Notes under the pieces: model-generated
The model's input: only the letters and a program-made list of their open reading frames with translations
What the model was told of the DNA's origin: nothing
Databases searched by the model: none
Origin: Bifidobacterium apousia
Lineage (GTDB): Bacteria; Actinomycetota; Actinomycetes; Actinomycetales; Bifidobacteriaceae
Direction of reading: 5' to 3'
NCBI RefSeq assembly: GCF_007559275.1
Contig: NZ_VMHK01000004.1
Location: forward strand, 105,664 to 169,663
Length of the DNA: 64,000 nucleotides
Made by a program: the position numbers and the translations under genes
In this document: positions 40,769 through 50,979 of the stretch, in pieces
Position numbering within the stretch: position 1 is the stretch's first letter
Layout of the letters: every line of letters starts with the position of its first letter

Positions 40769-42088
40769 ATGACCGACCAGAACCCGCACAAGTACCATTT
40801 CGAGACGCTTCAGCTTCACGTGGGCCAGGAGCAGGCCGACCCAGCCACTGATTCCCGGGCCGTGCCCATCTACGCCACCACCAGCTATGTCTTCCACGAC
40901 TTCGATCACGCCGAGGCCCGGTTCGCGCTGAAGGACCCGGGCAACATCTACGGCCGTCTGACCAACTCCACCCAGGGGGTCTTCGAGGACAGGATCGCCG
41001 CCCTGGAGAACGGCACCGCTGGTTTGGCTGTGGCTTCGGGAGCGGCAGCGGTGGAGTATGCCTTCCGGAACATCACCCAGACCGGGGACCATATCGTGTC
41101 CTCCAAGAACATCTACGGCGGAACCTTCAACCTCCTCAAGCACACTCTGCCCCGCGATGGTGTCGAGACCACCTTCGTGGATCCTTCGGACCCGTCCAAC
41201 TTCGAGTCGGCCATCCAGGACAACACCAAGCTGGTCTTCTTCGAGACCTTCGGCAACCCCAATGCCGACCTGCCCGACTTTGAGGCCATCTCCAAGATCG
41301 CCCATGACCATAACCTCCCGGTGATCGTCGACAACACTTTCGCCACTCCTTACCTGTTCCGTCCGTTGGAGCACGGGGCTGACATCGTCGTGGAATCGGC
41401 CACCAAGTTCATCGGCGGCCATGGCACCACCCTGGGCGGGGTCGTCGTTGAAGGCGGACAGTTCGACTGGGCGGCAGTGCCCGGCAAGTTCCCCACTCTG
41501 ACCGAGCCTGACCCCAGCTATCACGGCCTGCGCTTCTACCAGGATCTGGGCGCTGCGGCCTTCGTCACCCGCATTCGCGCCATCCTCCTGCGCGACACCG
41601 GCGCCGTCATCTCGCCCTTTGCAGCCTTCCTCCTCCTGCAGGGGACCGAGACGCTCTCGCTGAGGGTTGAGCGCCACGTTGAGAACGCCCTGAAGGTAGT
41701 GGATTACTTGCAGACCGTTCCGGAGGTGGAGTCGGTCAGCCATCCGGCTATCGAGGGGCGTCCCGACCACGAGCTCTACAAGCGCTACTTCCCCAACGGC
41801 GCCGGCTCCATCTTCACCTTCGATCTGAAGGGCGGCAAGGATGCGGCCAGGGTCTTCATCAACAACCTGCACCTCTTCTCCCTCCTGGCCAACGTGGCTG
41901 ATGTGAAGTCGTTGGCCATCCATCCGGCATCGACCACCCACTCCCAGGAGACGCCGGAGGAGCTGGAGGATCAGGCCATCCATCCCGGTACCATCAGGCT
42001 CTCCATCGGCACGGAGAACATCGAGGACATTCTGGATGACCTCAAGGGTGCCTTCCAGGCATTGAAGGAGTCCGGTCTGGCCGAGTAA
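40769..42088 (+). CDS. metY: O-acetylhomoserine aminocarboxypropyltransferase / sulfhydrylase
   Basis: PLP enzyme forming homocysteine from O-acetylhomoserine and sulfide (or cysteine synthase-like chemistry). Cys/Met-metabolism family: [33 protein letters not shown], the cofactor Asp region [12 protein letters not shown] and the Schiff-base Lys213 in [17 protein letters not shown]. The C-terminal [15 protein letters not shown] is the hallmark of the family. 439 residues from ATG 40769 behind ATAGGA; ATG 40703 would add 22 poorly fitting residues. Monocistronic, with its own terminator. Confidence 0.93.
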   Translation: MTDQNPHKYHFETLQLHVGQEQADPATDSRAVPIYATTSYVFHDFDHAEARFALKDPGNIYGRLTNSTQGVFEDRIAALENGTAGLAVASGAAAVEYAFRNITQTGDHIVSSKNIYGGTFNLLKHTLPRDGVETTFVDPSDPSNFESAIQDNTKLVFFETFGNPNADLPDFEAISKIAHDHNLPVIVDNTFATPYLFRPLEHGADIVVESATKFIGGHGTTLGGVVVEGGQFDWAAVPGKFPTLTEPDPSYHGLRFYQDLGAAAFVTRIRAILLRDTGAVISPFAAFLLLQGTETLSLRVERHVENALKVVDYLQTVPEVESVSHPAIEGRPDHELYKRYFPNGAGSIFTFDLKGGKDAARVFINNLHLFSLLANVADVKSLAIHPASTTHSQETPEELEDQAIHPGTIRLSIGTENIEDILDDLKGAFQALKESGLAE

Positions 42089-42155
42089 CCGGCAATCACA
42101 CTTCCTTCTTGGTGCCATATCTGCGCGATATATGACCGAGAAGGCACAGAAGCAG

Positions 42156-42198
42156 AAGGTGCCTGTCGAAACCTCATTACGTTTCGATGGGCACCTTT
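42156..42198 (+). terminator. Intrinsic terminator after metY
   Basis: AAGGTGCC and GGCACCTT arms plus inner TCGAAAC/GTTTCGA, loop CTCATTAC, ending in TTT. About 70 bp after the metY stop and before the ABC ATPase gene. Confidence 0.8.
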
Positions 42199-42283
42199 GT
42201 ATATGCCCTCTCATCCCCTCGCTCCAGTGGGATAGAACACCTGACCAGTCAGGCGGAAACGTTCTGGTGGGTAAGATGGGAGT

Positions 42284-43174
42284 ATGAAACATGGAGCAAA
42301 GACGAGGGCGTCTTCCGATTCGTCGTCCGGTGCGGGGAAACCGAGGCAGATCGCTCAGGTGGCCATCAAGGCCAAAGGATTGACCAAGGACTATGGGAGT
42401 GGGGAGAACCTGGTCCATGCCCTGCGGGGTGTGGATGTCGAATTCGAACGGGGCAGGTTCACGGTCATCATGGGTCCCTCCGGGTCGGGCAAGTCCACAC
42501 TCATGCACACCTTGGCGGGCTTGGACACCGTTACCTCCGGACATGTCTACCTGAACGGGACCGATGCCGCCGGCGTGAAGGGCAGCCGGGCCCGTCGTCA
42601 AGGAGGGCGGAGGGGAGTGGTCGACCTGACCAAGCTCAACGACAATCAGCTGACCCTCTTGAGGCGCCAGAGCCTGGGCTTCATTTTCCAGAGTTTCAAC
42701 CTCCTGCCCATGTTTACGGCCAAGCAGAACATCCTCATGCCTCTGATCCTGGATGGGGCCAAGCCAGACACAGCTTGGCTGGACGTTTTGGCCAAGACCC
42801 TGGGCTTGGAGGAGAGGCTGAGCCACCGACCCAGCGAGCTTTCGGGTGGTCAGCAGCAACGTGTGGCCATCGCCAGGGCCCTCATCACCAAACCTTCCAT
42901 TGTCTTTGCTGACGAACCCACGGGAAACCTGGACACTGCATCCTCGACCGAAGTGCTCAGCTTCCTGCGGGATTCGGTTCGCGAGCTGGGGCAGACCATC
43001 ATCATGGTCACGCATGATGTCTTCGCGGCCTCCTTTGCCGATCGGGCTTTGGTGTTTGCGGATGGGCGAATCGTGGCAGACCAGGACAGACCCACTGTGG
43101 ATTCCATGAATGCCTTGCTCTCCGAGGAAGTCATGGCCTCTACAGCTACAGCTGACTCGGCTGCTCATCGCTGA
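42284..43174 (+). CDS. ABC transporter ATP-binding protein, MacB/LolD type (copy 1)
   Basis: 296 residues. Walker A MGPSGSGKSTLMHTLAGLD, Q-loop FIFQSFNLLPMFTAKQNI, signature LSGGQQQRVAIARALI, Walker B IVFADEPTGNLD and the H-loop VTHD are all intact. The N-terminal ~30 residues are a polar extension, and ~20 basic residues (GVKGSRARRQGGRRG) are inserted before the Q-loop. Pairs with the permease 11 bp downstream. The family handles antimicrobial peptides, lipoproteins or cell-envelope stress; the exact role is unknown. Confidence 0.92.
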   Translation: MKHGAKTRASSDSSSGAGKPRQIAQVAIKAKGLTKDYGSGENLVHALRGVDVEFERGRFTVIMGPSGSGKSTLMHTLAGLDTVTSGHVYLNGTDAAGVKGSRARRQGGRRGVVDLTKLNDNQLTLLRRQSLGFIFQSFNLLPMFTAKQNILMPLILDGAKPDTAWLDVLAKTLGLEERLSHRPSELSGGQQQRVAIARALITKPSIVFADEPTGNLDTASSTEVLSFLRDSVRELGQTIIMVTHDVFAASFADRALVFADGRIVADQDRPTVDSMNALLSEEVMASTATADSAAHR

Positions 43175-43185
43175 GGGGAATGCTC

Positions 43186-45879
43186 ATGTGGTTCGTTGCT
43201 AGGAAAATGATGCGGCATGACCTGGGCATGATGGTTCCCGCCGGCATCGCCATTGTCGTCGGAACACTGTTTATCGCCATGACCTTCCTCTTCGGCAACA
43301 CCATGGACGTTTCCATGCGGCGGATGGTCTCATCCGATGCCGCCCAGGCCAACTACGCCATCATCCCAGCGGAAGGCAACCATTCAGAGCAGAAAAGGGT
43401 AAAGGACTTCAAAACCGAGGAGCTGGCAAAAGTCCCAGGTGTTCACGCAGTCAGATCAGACACGCAGCTCATGGCGGATGTCCGCGCCGGCAAGGTCAAG
43501 AGCGAGAGCGTGATTGCCATTCCTATGGCGGATTCGTCGCTGATGCCGGTCGGTCTGTCCAAGGGATCCTGGCCTAGCGCTGATGACCAGGTGGTCCTAC
43601 CCGGGCCGACTGTGTCCAGGCTCAAACTCTCTCTGGGCGACAAGGTGAATCTGAACCTCTCGCCTGACATGCTCTATATTTCCGAGGACCTTGGGCCGAA
43701 AGGGCAAGCCAGCGCTGACCAGGTTGCGGGCAGGTTCGTATCGAGGCCGCTGACCTTGTCGGGTGTCAGTTCGAACCAGGGCAACGAGGGCGACAGGTTT
43801 GGCGAATCGGGCGGCGCAATCGTGCTGTCCCCCAAGACCATAGATGCCTTGATGACAACAGCAGGTCTTGGCAACATGGGCAACCTGTATGCCCAGAACA
43901 TCTACCTGAATGTTGGCGGGCAGGGCAGCGACCTCGATGGGAGTCTGGCCTCTCTGCGCAAGCTCATGCCTTCCGGCTACTCCCTTGAGGACCGTCACAC
44001 TATGGAGGACCGACTGGTCAAGACCGCGCTCGGCGGTTCCCAAAACCCTGTGACCACCTTCCTTCTGGTATTTGGCACGCTGGCCATGTTTGTGGCTGCC
44101 ACAGTTATCGCCAACACCTTCCAGGTTATGGTGGCTCGGCAACGTCGCTACCTGGCCCTCCTGAGGACGATTGGCGCCAATAAGGGGCAGGTCCGGGCCA
44201 GCGTCCTGTTGCGCTCCGTCATCCTGGGGGCTGTGGCCTCCCTGATCGGGGTCGGCGCCGCCATCGGCATCATGGCCATTCTGGGTGTAGCTAAAGCTCA
44301 TACGAGTTCCCTCTACTTCCAATTGAAGCTGACTCCGGCAGTTATCCTGGTGCCTCTCGTTTTCGGCATCGTCGTTACGGTCTTGGCCTCCCTGGGATCT
44401 TCATGGGCCGCCACCAGGGTCAGTCCTTTGGAGGCGCTGAGGCCTGCCGATCTTTTGCAGAACAAGCGGACGAGCAGAATACGACTGTTTGTCAGCGTGG
44501 TCATGATTCTGCTGGGCATCACCATGACGGTCTGGTCTCTCTGGCAGGTCAGGCTTAATGTCACGGCAGACAAGGCCAGCAAGGCATCCGGAGATGGGCC
44601 CAACATTGTTGCCGCGATGGCTGTCATCGGCATTGTCCTTGCCTTCCTAGGTATCCTTTTCAGCGCCAATCGTTGGATTCCTTTCATGCTCAAGGGAGTC
44701 GGGTCCCTGGTTTCGCGGATTGGGCCCTCGTCCACAATCGCCGTGGCTAACATTGCACGGAATCATTCCCGTGTGGCGGCAACAGGTACCGCCCTCCTGA
44801 TCGGCGTAACGCTGGTCGCCACCCTGACCACGGGCGCCGCCAGCGCCAAGCAGACCATGGCCGACATGATGGATGAGCACTACTCGGTCGATCTGCAGAT
44901 CAGCGCCGATGGCCTGGATACCAAGGCTCTGAACGCCATTCGACGGATCGACGGGGTCGCGCAGGCCGAACTGGTGCCCCAGTATGCTGCCATGGTCAAA
45001 TCAGGCGGCGAGAACGGTGCGGGGATGACTATTTTCGCCCTGGATTCAAACAAGATCGATCGCCTCCTGAATGCCCAGGTCGGCAAGGATCTTTCCGGAC
45101 AAGATGCCCTTCTGCTTCCAAAAAGCCTCATGAATAAACAGAAGGATTTTCATGACGGCGGAAATCTGGGGCTCAATGTACTCAACCCGATTCAAAGCGA
45201 CGCTCAAGGCGGATCTGCATCGGTGGCTCAAAGACTCTTCGTGACCAGTGTCTATGCGCCCTTCCAGGGGATTGATGCCAGCAATTTATATGGCCTGACC
45301 GACTCCTCCTCGCTCAATGGCGTTCAGCCTCAGACCGTGCAGATCTGGGCCAAGGTCGATGGCTCGCCAACAGTCTCGGCGTTCATAGACAAGGTGAAGA
45401 GTGCACTTTCTGGGTATTCGGCTGTTTCCGTGAAGGGCGGGCTGGCTGAGAAACAACAGTGGGACCGGACCATCGACAACTTGCTCATGATTATCCTGGC
45501 CCTGCTGGCGGTGGCGGTGGCTATCGCCTTGATCGGCGTGGCCAACACGCTTTCCCTTTCGGTGCTGGAACGCCGACGAGAGTCGGCCACCCTGCGTGCC
45601 ATTGGGATGACTCGCAAGCAGATCAGACGGTCCTTGGCTGTGGAATCAGGGCTGATAGCCTTGGGGTCGTCCTTGTCTGGCATGGTCCTGGGCCTGCTCT
45701 TCGGCTGGGCTGCAGCCTATGAGATCTTCTCCTCTCTGGGGACGGTGGCTTTCCCCATTCCCTGGTCCACTGGACTGGTGATTCTGGTGGTGGCACTCGT
45801 AGCGGCGATCCTGGCAAGCGTCCTGCCAGCAAGACGCGTCAACCGGACTCCACCGGTTGTGGCTCTTGCTGAGGAATGA
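43186..45879 (+). CDS. ABC transporter permease, FtsX/MacB-like with two FtsX domains (copy 1)
   Basis: 897 residues. N-terminal helix (MMVPAGIAIVVGTLFIAMTF), a large extracellular part, the first FtsX block near residues 285-420 (FQVMVARQRRYLALLRTIGA), further helices, a second extracellular part, and a C-terminal FtsX block (ERRRESATLRAIGMTRKQIR). I chose ATG 43186 because GAGGGG precedes it and the paralogue at 47218 starts at the same point (MW...); ATG 43180 is two codons longer. Partner of the upstream ATPase. Confidence 0.9.
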   Translation: MWFVARKMMRHDLGMMVPAGIAIVVGTLFIAMTFLFGNTMDVSMRRMVSSDAAQANYAIIPAEGNHSEQKRVKDFKTEELAKVPGVHAVRSDTQLMADVRAGKVKSESVIAIPMADSSLMPVGLSKGSWPSADDQVVLPGPTVSRLKLSLGDKVNLNLSPDMLYISEDLGPKGQASADQVAGRFVSRPLTLSGVSSNQGNEGDRFGESGGAIVLSPKTIDALMTTAGLGNMGNLYAQNIYLNVGGQGSDLDGSLASLRKLMPSGYSLEDRHTMEDRLVKTALGGSQNPVTTFLLVFGTLAMFVAATVIANTFQVMVARQRRYLALLRTIGANKGQVRASVLLRSVILGAVASLIGVGAAIGIMAILGVAKAHTSSLYFQLKLTPAVILVPLVFGIVVTVLASLGSSWAATRVSPLEALRPADLLQNKRTSRIRLFVSVVMILLGITMTVWSLWQVRLNVTADKASKASGDGPNIVAAMAVIGIVLAFLGILFSANRWIPFMLKGVGSLVSRIGPSSTIAVANIARNHSRVAATGTALLIGVTLVATLTTGAASAKQTMADMMDEHYSVDLQISADGLDTKALNAIRRIDGVAQAELVPQYAAMVKSGGENGAGMTIFALDSNKIDRLLNAQVGKDLSGQDALLLPKSLMNKQKDFHDGGNLGLNVLNPIQSDAQGGSASVAQRLFVTSVYAPFQGIDASNLYGLTDSSSLNGVQPQTVQIWAKVDGSPTVSAFIDKVKSALSGYSAVSVKGGLAEKQQWDRTIDNLLMIILALLAVAVAIALIGVANTLSLSVLERRRESATLRAIGMTRKQIRRSLAVESGLIALGSSLSGMVLGLLFGWAAAYEIFSSLGTVAFPIPWSTGLVILVVALVAAILASVLPARRVNRTPPVVALAEE

Positions 45880-46322
45880 CGGCAAGCAACCACCGCGCAT
45901 CATAAGCACCAGCCTTTATCCCAGCGCGCCTTGGTCGGTGCCGGGAATGATTGATTTGTCTCCCCAGATGCCGTCTTCACTGATGCTGCTTGGAAGCGAG
46001 CCGGCTTGAGCGAAGGGACCTTGATATTCCCGTAGTCAATCAAGGGGATCGGGGCAATTGTTTCAATCCCTTGGTCCGATGGTTGCATGTCTTGAGGCTC
46101 ACGTCTTTTGCGCTGAACATGGTGTTCTTCATCTCCCAGATGTCCATCCCCGCCGCCCCGCGTTGATTTGGATGGTGCCAGCCTAACAGGAAGCGTTTTT
46201 CAGCGCACTCATCCGTAAGGATGATTGTTTTCATCGCTCCTAGGGACCATATCGCAGCAGCTGATAGCCGCATAGGGTCAGAAGCAGACGGGAGAAAGGC
46301 TTCCTGACGGATAAGGAGCACC
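45880..46322. other. Intergenic region between the two ABC operons
   Basis: About 440 bp. No recognisable gene. The minus strand has a coding-like stretch (ILTDECAEKRFLLGWHHPN, then MDIWEMKNTMFSAKDVSLKT) that changes frame near 46080 and may be a remnant, but I cannot name it. The promoter of copy 2 should lie at the right end; AAGGAG precedes its ATG. Confidence 0.4.
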
Positions 46323-47207
46323 ATGCAGCACAAAACGGATACCGCGTCTTCGCAAGGGTTAATCGACAGTGCGGGCACAGGCGTCGCGGGACCACCGGCC
46401 GTCAGCGCCAGGCAGCTGACCAAGGATTATGGGCAAGGTTCGAATGCTGTCCATGCCCTGCGCGGAATTGACGTGAATTTTGAACGTGGCCGGTTCACGG
46501 CCATCATGGGGCCTTCAGGTTCGGGCAAGTCAACGCTTATGCACGTTCTTGCCGGTCTGGATACTGTCACCTCTGGTCATGTCTATATGGCCGCTGATCT
46601 TCTGTACCCGAAGAGTGGACATCGTCATCATCCATCGATCGATCAGGCTGGCCGAGTCGATCTGACACGACTGGACGACCGTCAGCTGACCCTGATCAGG
46701 CGGCGGCATCTGGGATTCATCTTCCAGAGCTTCAACCTGCTGCCTATGTTCACTGCCAAACAGAACATCCTCATGCCGCTGGTACTGGATGGCGTTCGGC
46801 CCGACAACTCGTGGATGGAGCAGCTGGTTGAGACGCTGGGTTTGTCGGAGAGGCTGAACCATCTTCCCGGTGAATTATCCGGGGGACAGCAGCAGCGGGT
46901 CGCCATCGCCAGAGCGCTGATAACCAAACCCGGTCTGGTCTTCGCGGATGAACCGACGGGGAACCTGGACCTGGCCGCCAGCACTGGTGTTCTGAAGTTC
47001 CTGCGCGATTCCGTACGCGAGTTGAACCAGACCGTCATCATGGTCACCCATGATGCCTATGCCGCATCCTATGCCGACCGTGCGCTGGTCTTTGCCGACG
47101 GACAGATCGTTGCGGACCGACAGAATCCGACGGTGAAAGCCATGAACGATCTTCTGGCTGAACAAGTTTCGGCTGGCGCTGCTGGCTATTCCCAGGTACA
47201 GGACTAG
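46323..47207 (+). CDS. ABC transporter ATP-binding protein, MacB/LolD type (copy 2)
   Basis: 294 residues, clear paralogue of the ATPase at 42284. Walker A MGPSGSGKSTLMHVLAGLD, Q-loop FIFQSFNLLPMFTAKQNI, signature LSGGQQQRVAIARALI, Walker B LVFADEPTGNLD. The insert before the Q-loop is present but different (YPKSGHRHHPSIDQAGR). GATAAGGAGCACC precedes the ATG. The permease follows 10 bp later, so this is a second complete ATPase-permease unit. Confidence 0.92.
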   Translation: MQHKTDTASSQGLIDSAGTGVAGPPAVSARQLTKDYGQGSNAVHALRGIDVNFERGRFTAIMGPSGSGKSTLMHVLAGLDTVTSGHVYMAADLLYPKSGHRHHPSIDQAGRVDLTRLDDRQLTLIRRRHLGFIFQSFNLLPMFTAKQNILMPLVLDGVRPDNSWMEQLVETLGLSERLNHLPGELSGGQQQRVAIARALITKPGLVFADEPTGNLDLAASTGVLKFLRDSVRELNQTVIMVTHDAYAASYADRALVFADGQIVADRQNPTVKAMNDLLAEQVSAGAAGYSQVQD

Positions 47208-47217
47208 GGGGTGCATT

Positions 47218-49887
47218 GTGTGGCGGATAACCCGTACGATGATGAAGCGCGAAGCACGAATGATGATGCCGGCTGGTCTGGCCATCGTGATCGGCACCCT
47301 CTTTATGTGCCTGACACTTCTTTTTGGCAACGTGGCGAATGCCTCCATGCGTCGCGAGATCAGCATGGATGCCGGCCAAGCCAATTATGCTGTGACCTCC
47401 AGAAGGGATCAGGACAAGCCAATTCTGTTCGACGAGTTCGATAGCAGGGGGCTGTCGAAACTGCAGGGGGTTCGTGGTCTGCGCCCCGATGTCAACCTCA
47501 TGGTGGATACGGAAGCAAACGGTCAGTCCAGCAAGGGGATTCTGGCGATTATGGGTGCCAGCCAGGAGCTCATGCCTATCGATTTGGATCGTGGACAATG
47601 GCCGGATTCAGACGATCAGGTGGTACTGCCGCGTTCCGTCGCCGACAGGCTCCGGGCGGGCCTTGGGGATAAGGTGCGCCTCCATCTGTCCCCGTTGATG
47701 CTGCCAGGAAGTGATAATGCTCAGGATTCTTCAAATAAAGAGAGCCTTGTTCACCAAGGCACTGTGGACTTGACCATCTCAGGTATCAGCAAGAGCCGTG
47801 GTGGACAGTACGACGACTTCGGCGGAGCTGTGGTGCTGACGGGTTCCCGGATTGATCGTCTGCTGACTAAGGCGGGAATGGTTGGACCGGCGTCCCCTCC
47901 TGTGGAAAACATCTATCTGCAGGTTGATGGCCAAGGCAAGGAACTTCAGAACACTCTGCATGACATCAGTCGATACGTTCCCGACGGATACCGGCTGGAG
48001 GACCGTCGCGCCATGGAGGACAGGCTGCTCAGTGAGCAGACCGGCAATGGTGTGAACATCATGACTGTCTTCCTCATGACTTTCGGTGTACTGGCCATGG
48101 TAGTGGCTGCCTTGGTGATTGCCAACACCTTCCAGATCATGGTGGCCCGACAGCGCAGGTATCTGGCCCTGCTGAGGGTCATTGGTGCGGATCGACGGCA
48201 AATCAGGTTAGGCGTGCTGCAGCAGGCCCTGCTTCTTGGTGTCATATCGTCCTTGATTGGCATCCTGCTGGCCATGGGTTTGATGGGTCTTGCCGGTTGC
48301 CTCGGTTTGCATTCGGGCACCATGAAGCTTGCACTCCTGCCTACCCCTGCCGCCCTTCTTCTTCCGTTTATGCTCGGCGTTCTGGCAACCTTGGTGGCTG
48401 CCTTTGGTTCTACTCGTATGGCTATCAGGGTCAGACCGCTTGAAGCCCTGCAACCAGTGGATTATCAGGAGCGAGGAAGCAGGAAACGGATCGGTTTACT
48501 GATCAGCATCCTGTTGGCGGTCATTGGCATAGCGTTCGTGATCTGGTCCTCTTGGCGTGTCAGGGAGCTAGTCAGGACAAACACCGGCGACACAGTCCAG
48601 ACCACTAATCAGCAGGAACTCTTGCTCGGTCTCGCGGTATTGGGTGTTTTGCTGATTTTTCTGGGTGCGCTGATCGGTGCGCGTCGATGGATTCCGGCTC
48701 TTCTGCGTTGCCTGGGTAGACCTGTGTCCCGGATTGGACCATCTTGCAGGGTTGGAGTGGCGAATATTGCTCGAAATCCCTCACGAGTCGCTGCCACAGG
48801 TGTTGCTCTGCTGATCGGTGTAACCCTGGTCTCCACTCTGGCTACAGGTGCGGTAACCACTAAACGGACCTTGGCTAAGGATATTGATCAGCGTTATTCC
48901 TTGGATATTGAAATATCTGGTCAGGGGCTGAATAAGAATAATGTGCGGGCCATTCAGCGTATCAAAGGTGTCGCTGATGCAGAGCTGGTGCAGCGATTCA
49001 ATGCCAAGGTCGAGTCAGGAGGCCCCTCACAAGATTCCTTGACTGTCTATGCCTTGGATGCTTCACGTATCAGGCGTGTGCTTCATGCCGATCTGGGTCC
49101 AGGTATGCAAAAGTCGGATGCACTGCTGGTGTCGACCAGAACGATTTCCAAGCATTCCGGTTACCGGAACGGAAGTCAGTTGAAGTTGTTGATAGCTGAT
49201 CCTCAGGCGGACGATGAACGTGAAAAAGAGGCAGTTGCGAGAAGAACATTGACCGGGGTCTTTGCAGGATTCGGCGGGCTGGATACCAGTGGCGTCTATG
49301 CAATCACGGATTCCCGGAACGTTGCTGGGATAAACACCAAGACGCATGAAATCTGGATCAGGACGCAGGGAGATCGTGATGCCGCACTGCTCTTGGATGA
49401 CATACGTCAGGCTGTCGGAGAGCATGACGACATGGCTATCAGCGGTGGGCTGACGCAAAAGAGGCTATGGGGCGAAAGAATCGATTCCTTGTTGGCGATC
49501 ATGGTGGCGTTGCTGGGCGTTGCCGTCATCATTGCCCTCATAGGAGTCTCCAACACTTTGATGATGTCGGTGCTGGAACGCCGTCGTGAGACCGCCACGC
49601 TCAGAGCAATCGGTATGAGCAGCGTCCAGGTTCGCCGATCTTTGGGAGTCGAAGCCTGCATGATTGCCCTAGGAGCCAGTCTGGCTGGAATCGTTCTAGG
49701 AATGCTATTCGGGTGGATAGGAGCCTATCAGGTCTTTGTGCCCATAGGATCCGTGACCTTCACCGTGCCATGGTCGGCTTTTGCGCTGATACTGCCGGTG
49801 GCCTTGCTGGCTGCGGTGGCAGCCAGTGTGCTGCCAGCCAGGGAGGCAGTCAAGGTTTCACCCATTGAGGCGCTCAGTGACGATTGA
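47218..49887 (+). CDS. ABC transporter permease, FtsX/MacB-like (copy 2)
   Basis: 889 residues, paralogue of 43186 over its full length: MMMPAGLAIVIGTLFMCLTLLFGN at the N-terminus, FQIMVARQRRYLALLRVIGA in the first FtsX block, ERRRETATLRAIGMSSVQVRRSL in the second. The GTG start is preceded by AGGGGG. Extracellular parts are more divergent than the membrane blocks, so the two copies may serve different ligands. Convergent with the response regulator; the stops are 19 bp apart. Confidence 0.9.
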   Translation: MWRITRTMMKREARMMMPAGLAIVIGTLFMCLTLLFGNVANASMRREISMDAGQANYAVTSRRDQDKPILFDEFDSRGLSKLQGVRGLRPDVNLMVDTEANGQSSKGILAIMGASQELMPIDLDRGQWPDSDDQVVLPRSVADRLRAGLGDKVRLHLSPLMLPGSDNAQDSSNKESLVHQGTVDLTISGISKSRGGQYDDFGGAVVLTGSRIDRLLTKAGMVGPASPPVENIYLQVDGQGKELQNTLHDISRYVPDGYRLEDRRAMEDRLLSEQTGNGVNIMTVFLMTFGVLAMVVAALVIANTFQIMVARQRRYLALLRVIGADRRQIRLGVLQQALLLGVISSLIGILLAMGLMGLAGCLGLHSGTMKLALLPTPAALLLPFMLGVLATLVAAFGSTRMAIRVRPLEALQPVDYQERGSRKRIGLLISILLAVIGIAFVIWSSWRVRELVRTNTGDTVQTTNQQELLLGLAVLGVLLIFLGALIGARRWIPALLRCLGRPVSRIGPSCRVGVANIARNPSRVAATGVALLIGVTLVSTLATGAVTTKRTLAKDIDQRYSLDIEISGQGLNKNNVRAIQRIKGVADAELVQRFNAKVESGGPSQDSLTVYALDASRIRRVLHADLGPGMQKSDALLVSTRTISKHSGYRNGSQLKLLIADPQADDEREKEAVARRTLTGVFAGFGGLDTSGVYAITDSRNVAGINTKTHEIWIRTQGDRDAALLLDDIRQAVGEHDDMAISGGLTQKRLWGERIDSLLAIMVALLGVAVIIALIGVSNTLMMSVLERRRETATLRAIGMSSVQVRRSLGVEACMIALGASLAGIVLGMLFGWIGAYQVFVPIGSVTFTVPWSAFALILPVALLAAVAASVLPAREAVKVSPIEALSDD

Positions 49888-49906
49888 TGCTGGCTGATGG
49901 CTTGGT

Positions 49907-50596
49907 TCATACCAGATGGTTTTCGTAAGCGAAGACCACTGCTTGGACGCGGTCGCGGGCATTGATTTTCTGAAGAATATGAGTGACATGGGTTTTCACT
50001 GTGGGCAGTGAGATCCCCAGATTGTCAGCAATCTCCTGGTTGCTCAGGCCCTGGGCTATGTGAACCAGGACCTGCAACTCGCGGTCAGTGAGCAGGTCCG
50101 CTTCGGGATCGCGATAGGTTGAACCCGATGGCATGGATCCGGTCGTAGGCATGTCATGAGCCATATGTTCGATCAGTCGTTTTGTAGCCGAAGGGGCGAT
50201 GATCGCATTGCCCTGGTGAACTGTACGGATGGAGGACAAGAGGGTTTCAGGTTCGGTATCCTTGAGCAGAAATCCTGATGCGCCGGCTTTTATGGCAGCC
50301 ATGACGTATTCGTCAAGATCGAAGGTGGTCAGCACAATGACCCTGGGTTCCGGACGGTCAGGCGACAGAGCAGTGATCCGGCGGGTGGCTGTCAAACCAT
50401 TCATACCGGGCATTCGGACATCCATGAGGATCACATCAGGCCGCAGGCGTGAAGCCAGGTCCACCGCTTGCTCACCGTCCGCGCCTTGGCCAACCACGGT
50501 CATGTCATCCTGGGAGCCGATGACCATGGCAAAGCCAGCCCGGACCAGATCCTGGTCATCCACGATGGCAACGCTGATGGGTTCGGTCCGTTCCAT
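49907..50596 (-). CDS. NarL/LuxR-family response regulator
   Basis: 229 residues. Receiver domain with the acidic pair VAIVDDQDLVRAG, phospho-acceptor Asp59 in VILMDVRMPGMNG, and the conserved Thr and Lys (VIVLTTFDLDEYV, GFLLKDTEPETL). The C-terminal LuxR helix-turn-helix is LTDRELQVLVHIAQGLSNQEIADNLGISLPTVKTHV (about 36 residues, residues ~165-200). Same strand as the kinase, 383 bp downstream of it. Likely controls the adjacent ABC units by analogy with envelope-stress systems. Confidence 0.93.
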   Translation of the reverse strand: MERTEPISVAIVDDQDLVRAGFAMVIGSQDDMTVVGQGADGEQAVDLASRLRPDVILMDVRMPGMNGLTATRRITALSPDRPEPRVIVLTTFDLDEYVMAAIKAGASGFLLKDTEPETLLSSIRTVHQGNAIIAPSATKRLIEHMAHDMPTTGSMPSGSTYRDPEADLLTDRELQVLVHIAQGLSNQEIADNLGISLPTVKTHVTHILQKINARDRVQAVVFAYENHLV

Positions 50597-50979
50597 GACT
50601 GCCTGCTTCTTTCCGCTAGATGATGGTCAGCGCCACCATCCGATTTTATCCGAGTCGAGTGTGGCTGGGAATTGCGACTGGTTTCAATTTGTAGCCAAGG
50701 TAATCGCTATCTGATTGAGTGTTGCCTAAGCGATGGTTGTCTGATGATTGTTACCGAAATAACTGTTGACGGAGCCACTGTCAAATGTTGAAGTGAGGCG
50801 CTTCTGTCGTTGATTCCTGGGCTGGGCTGATCTTCAGGTCCGTGATTCATAGAATGCTCCATTCTTCCGGTGGGCTGATTGCCTGCTGTGTTCGTTTCCT
50901 GTGTATCCATTTTCTGTGTGCTCGCCATAGGAGGTGCACATCATCAAGAACGCTCATGTCTGGAGTCCGGTTGGTCCGA
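50597..50979. other. Gap between response regulator and kinase genes, no supported gene
   Basis: About 380 bp. Minus-strand frames of 65-73 codons exist (for example 50707-50928), but their content is unfamiliar, they overlap each other and they lack ribosome sites. The wide gap inside what should be a two-component operon is unusual and may hold a promoter for the regulator gene. Confidence 0.4.

Noticed and set aside
40568..43168. Very long minus-strand open frame (866 codons) opposite metY and the ABC ATPase
   Set aside because: It lies fully opposite two clear genes with intact motifs and shows no domain; high-GC codon bias leaves the antisense frame open.
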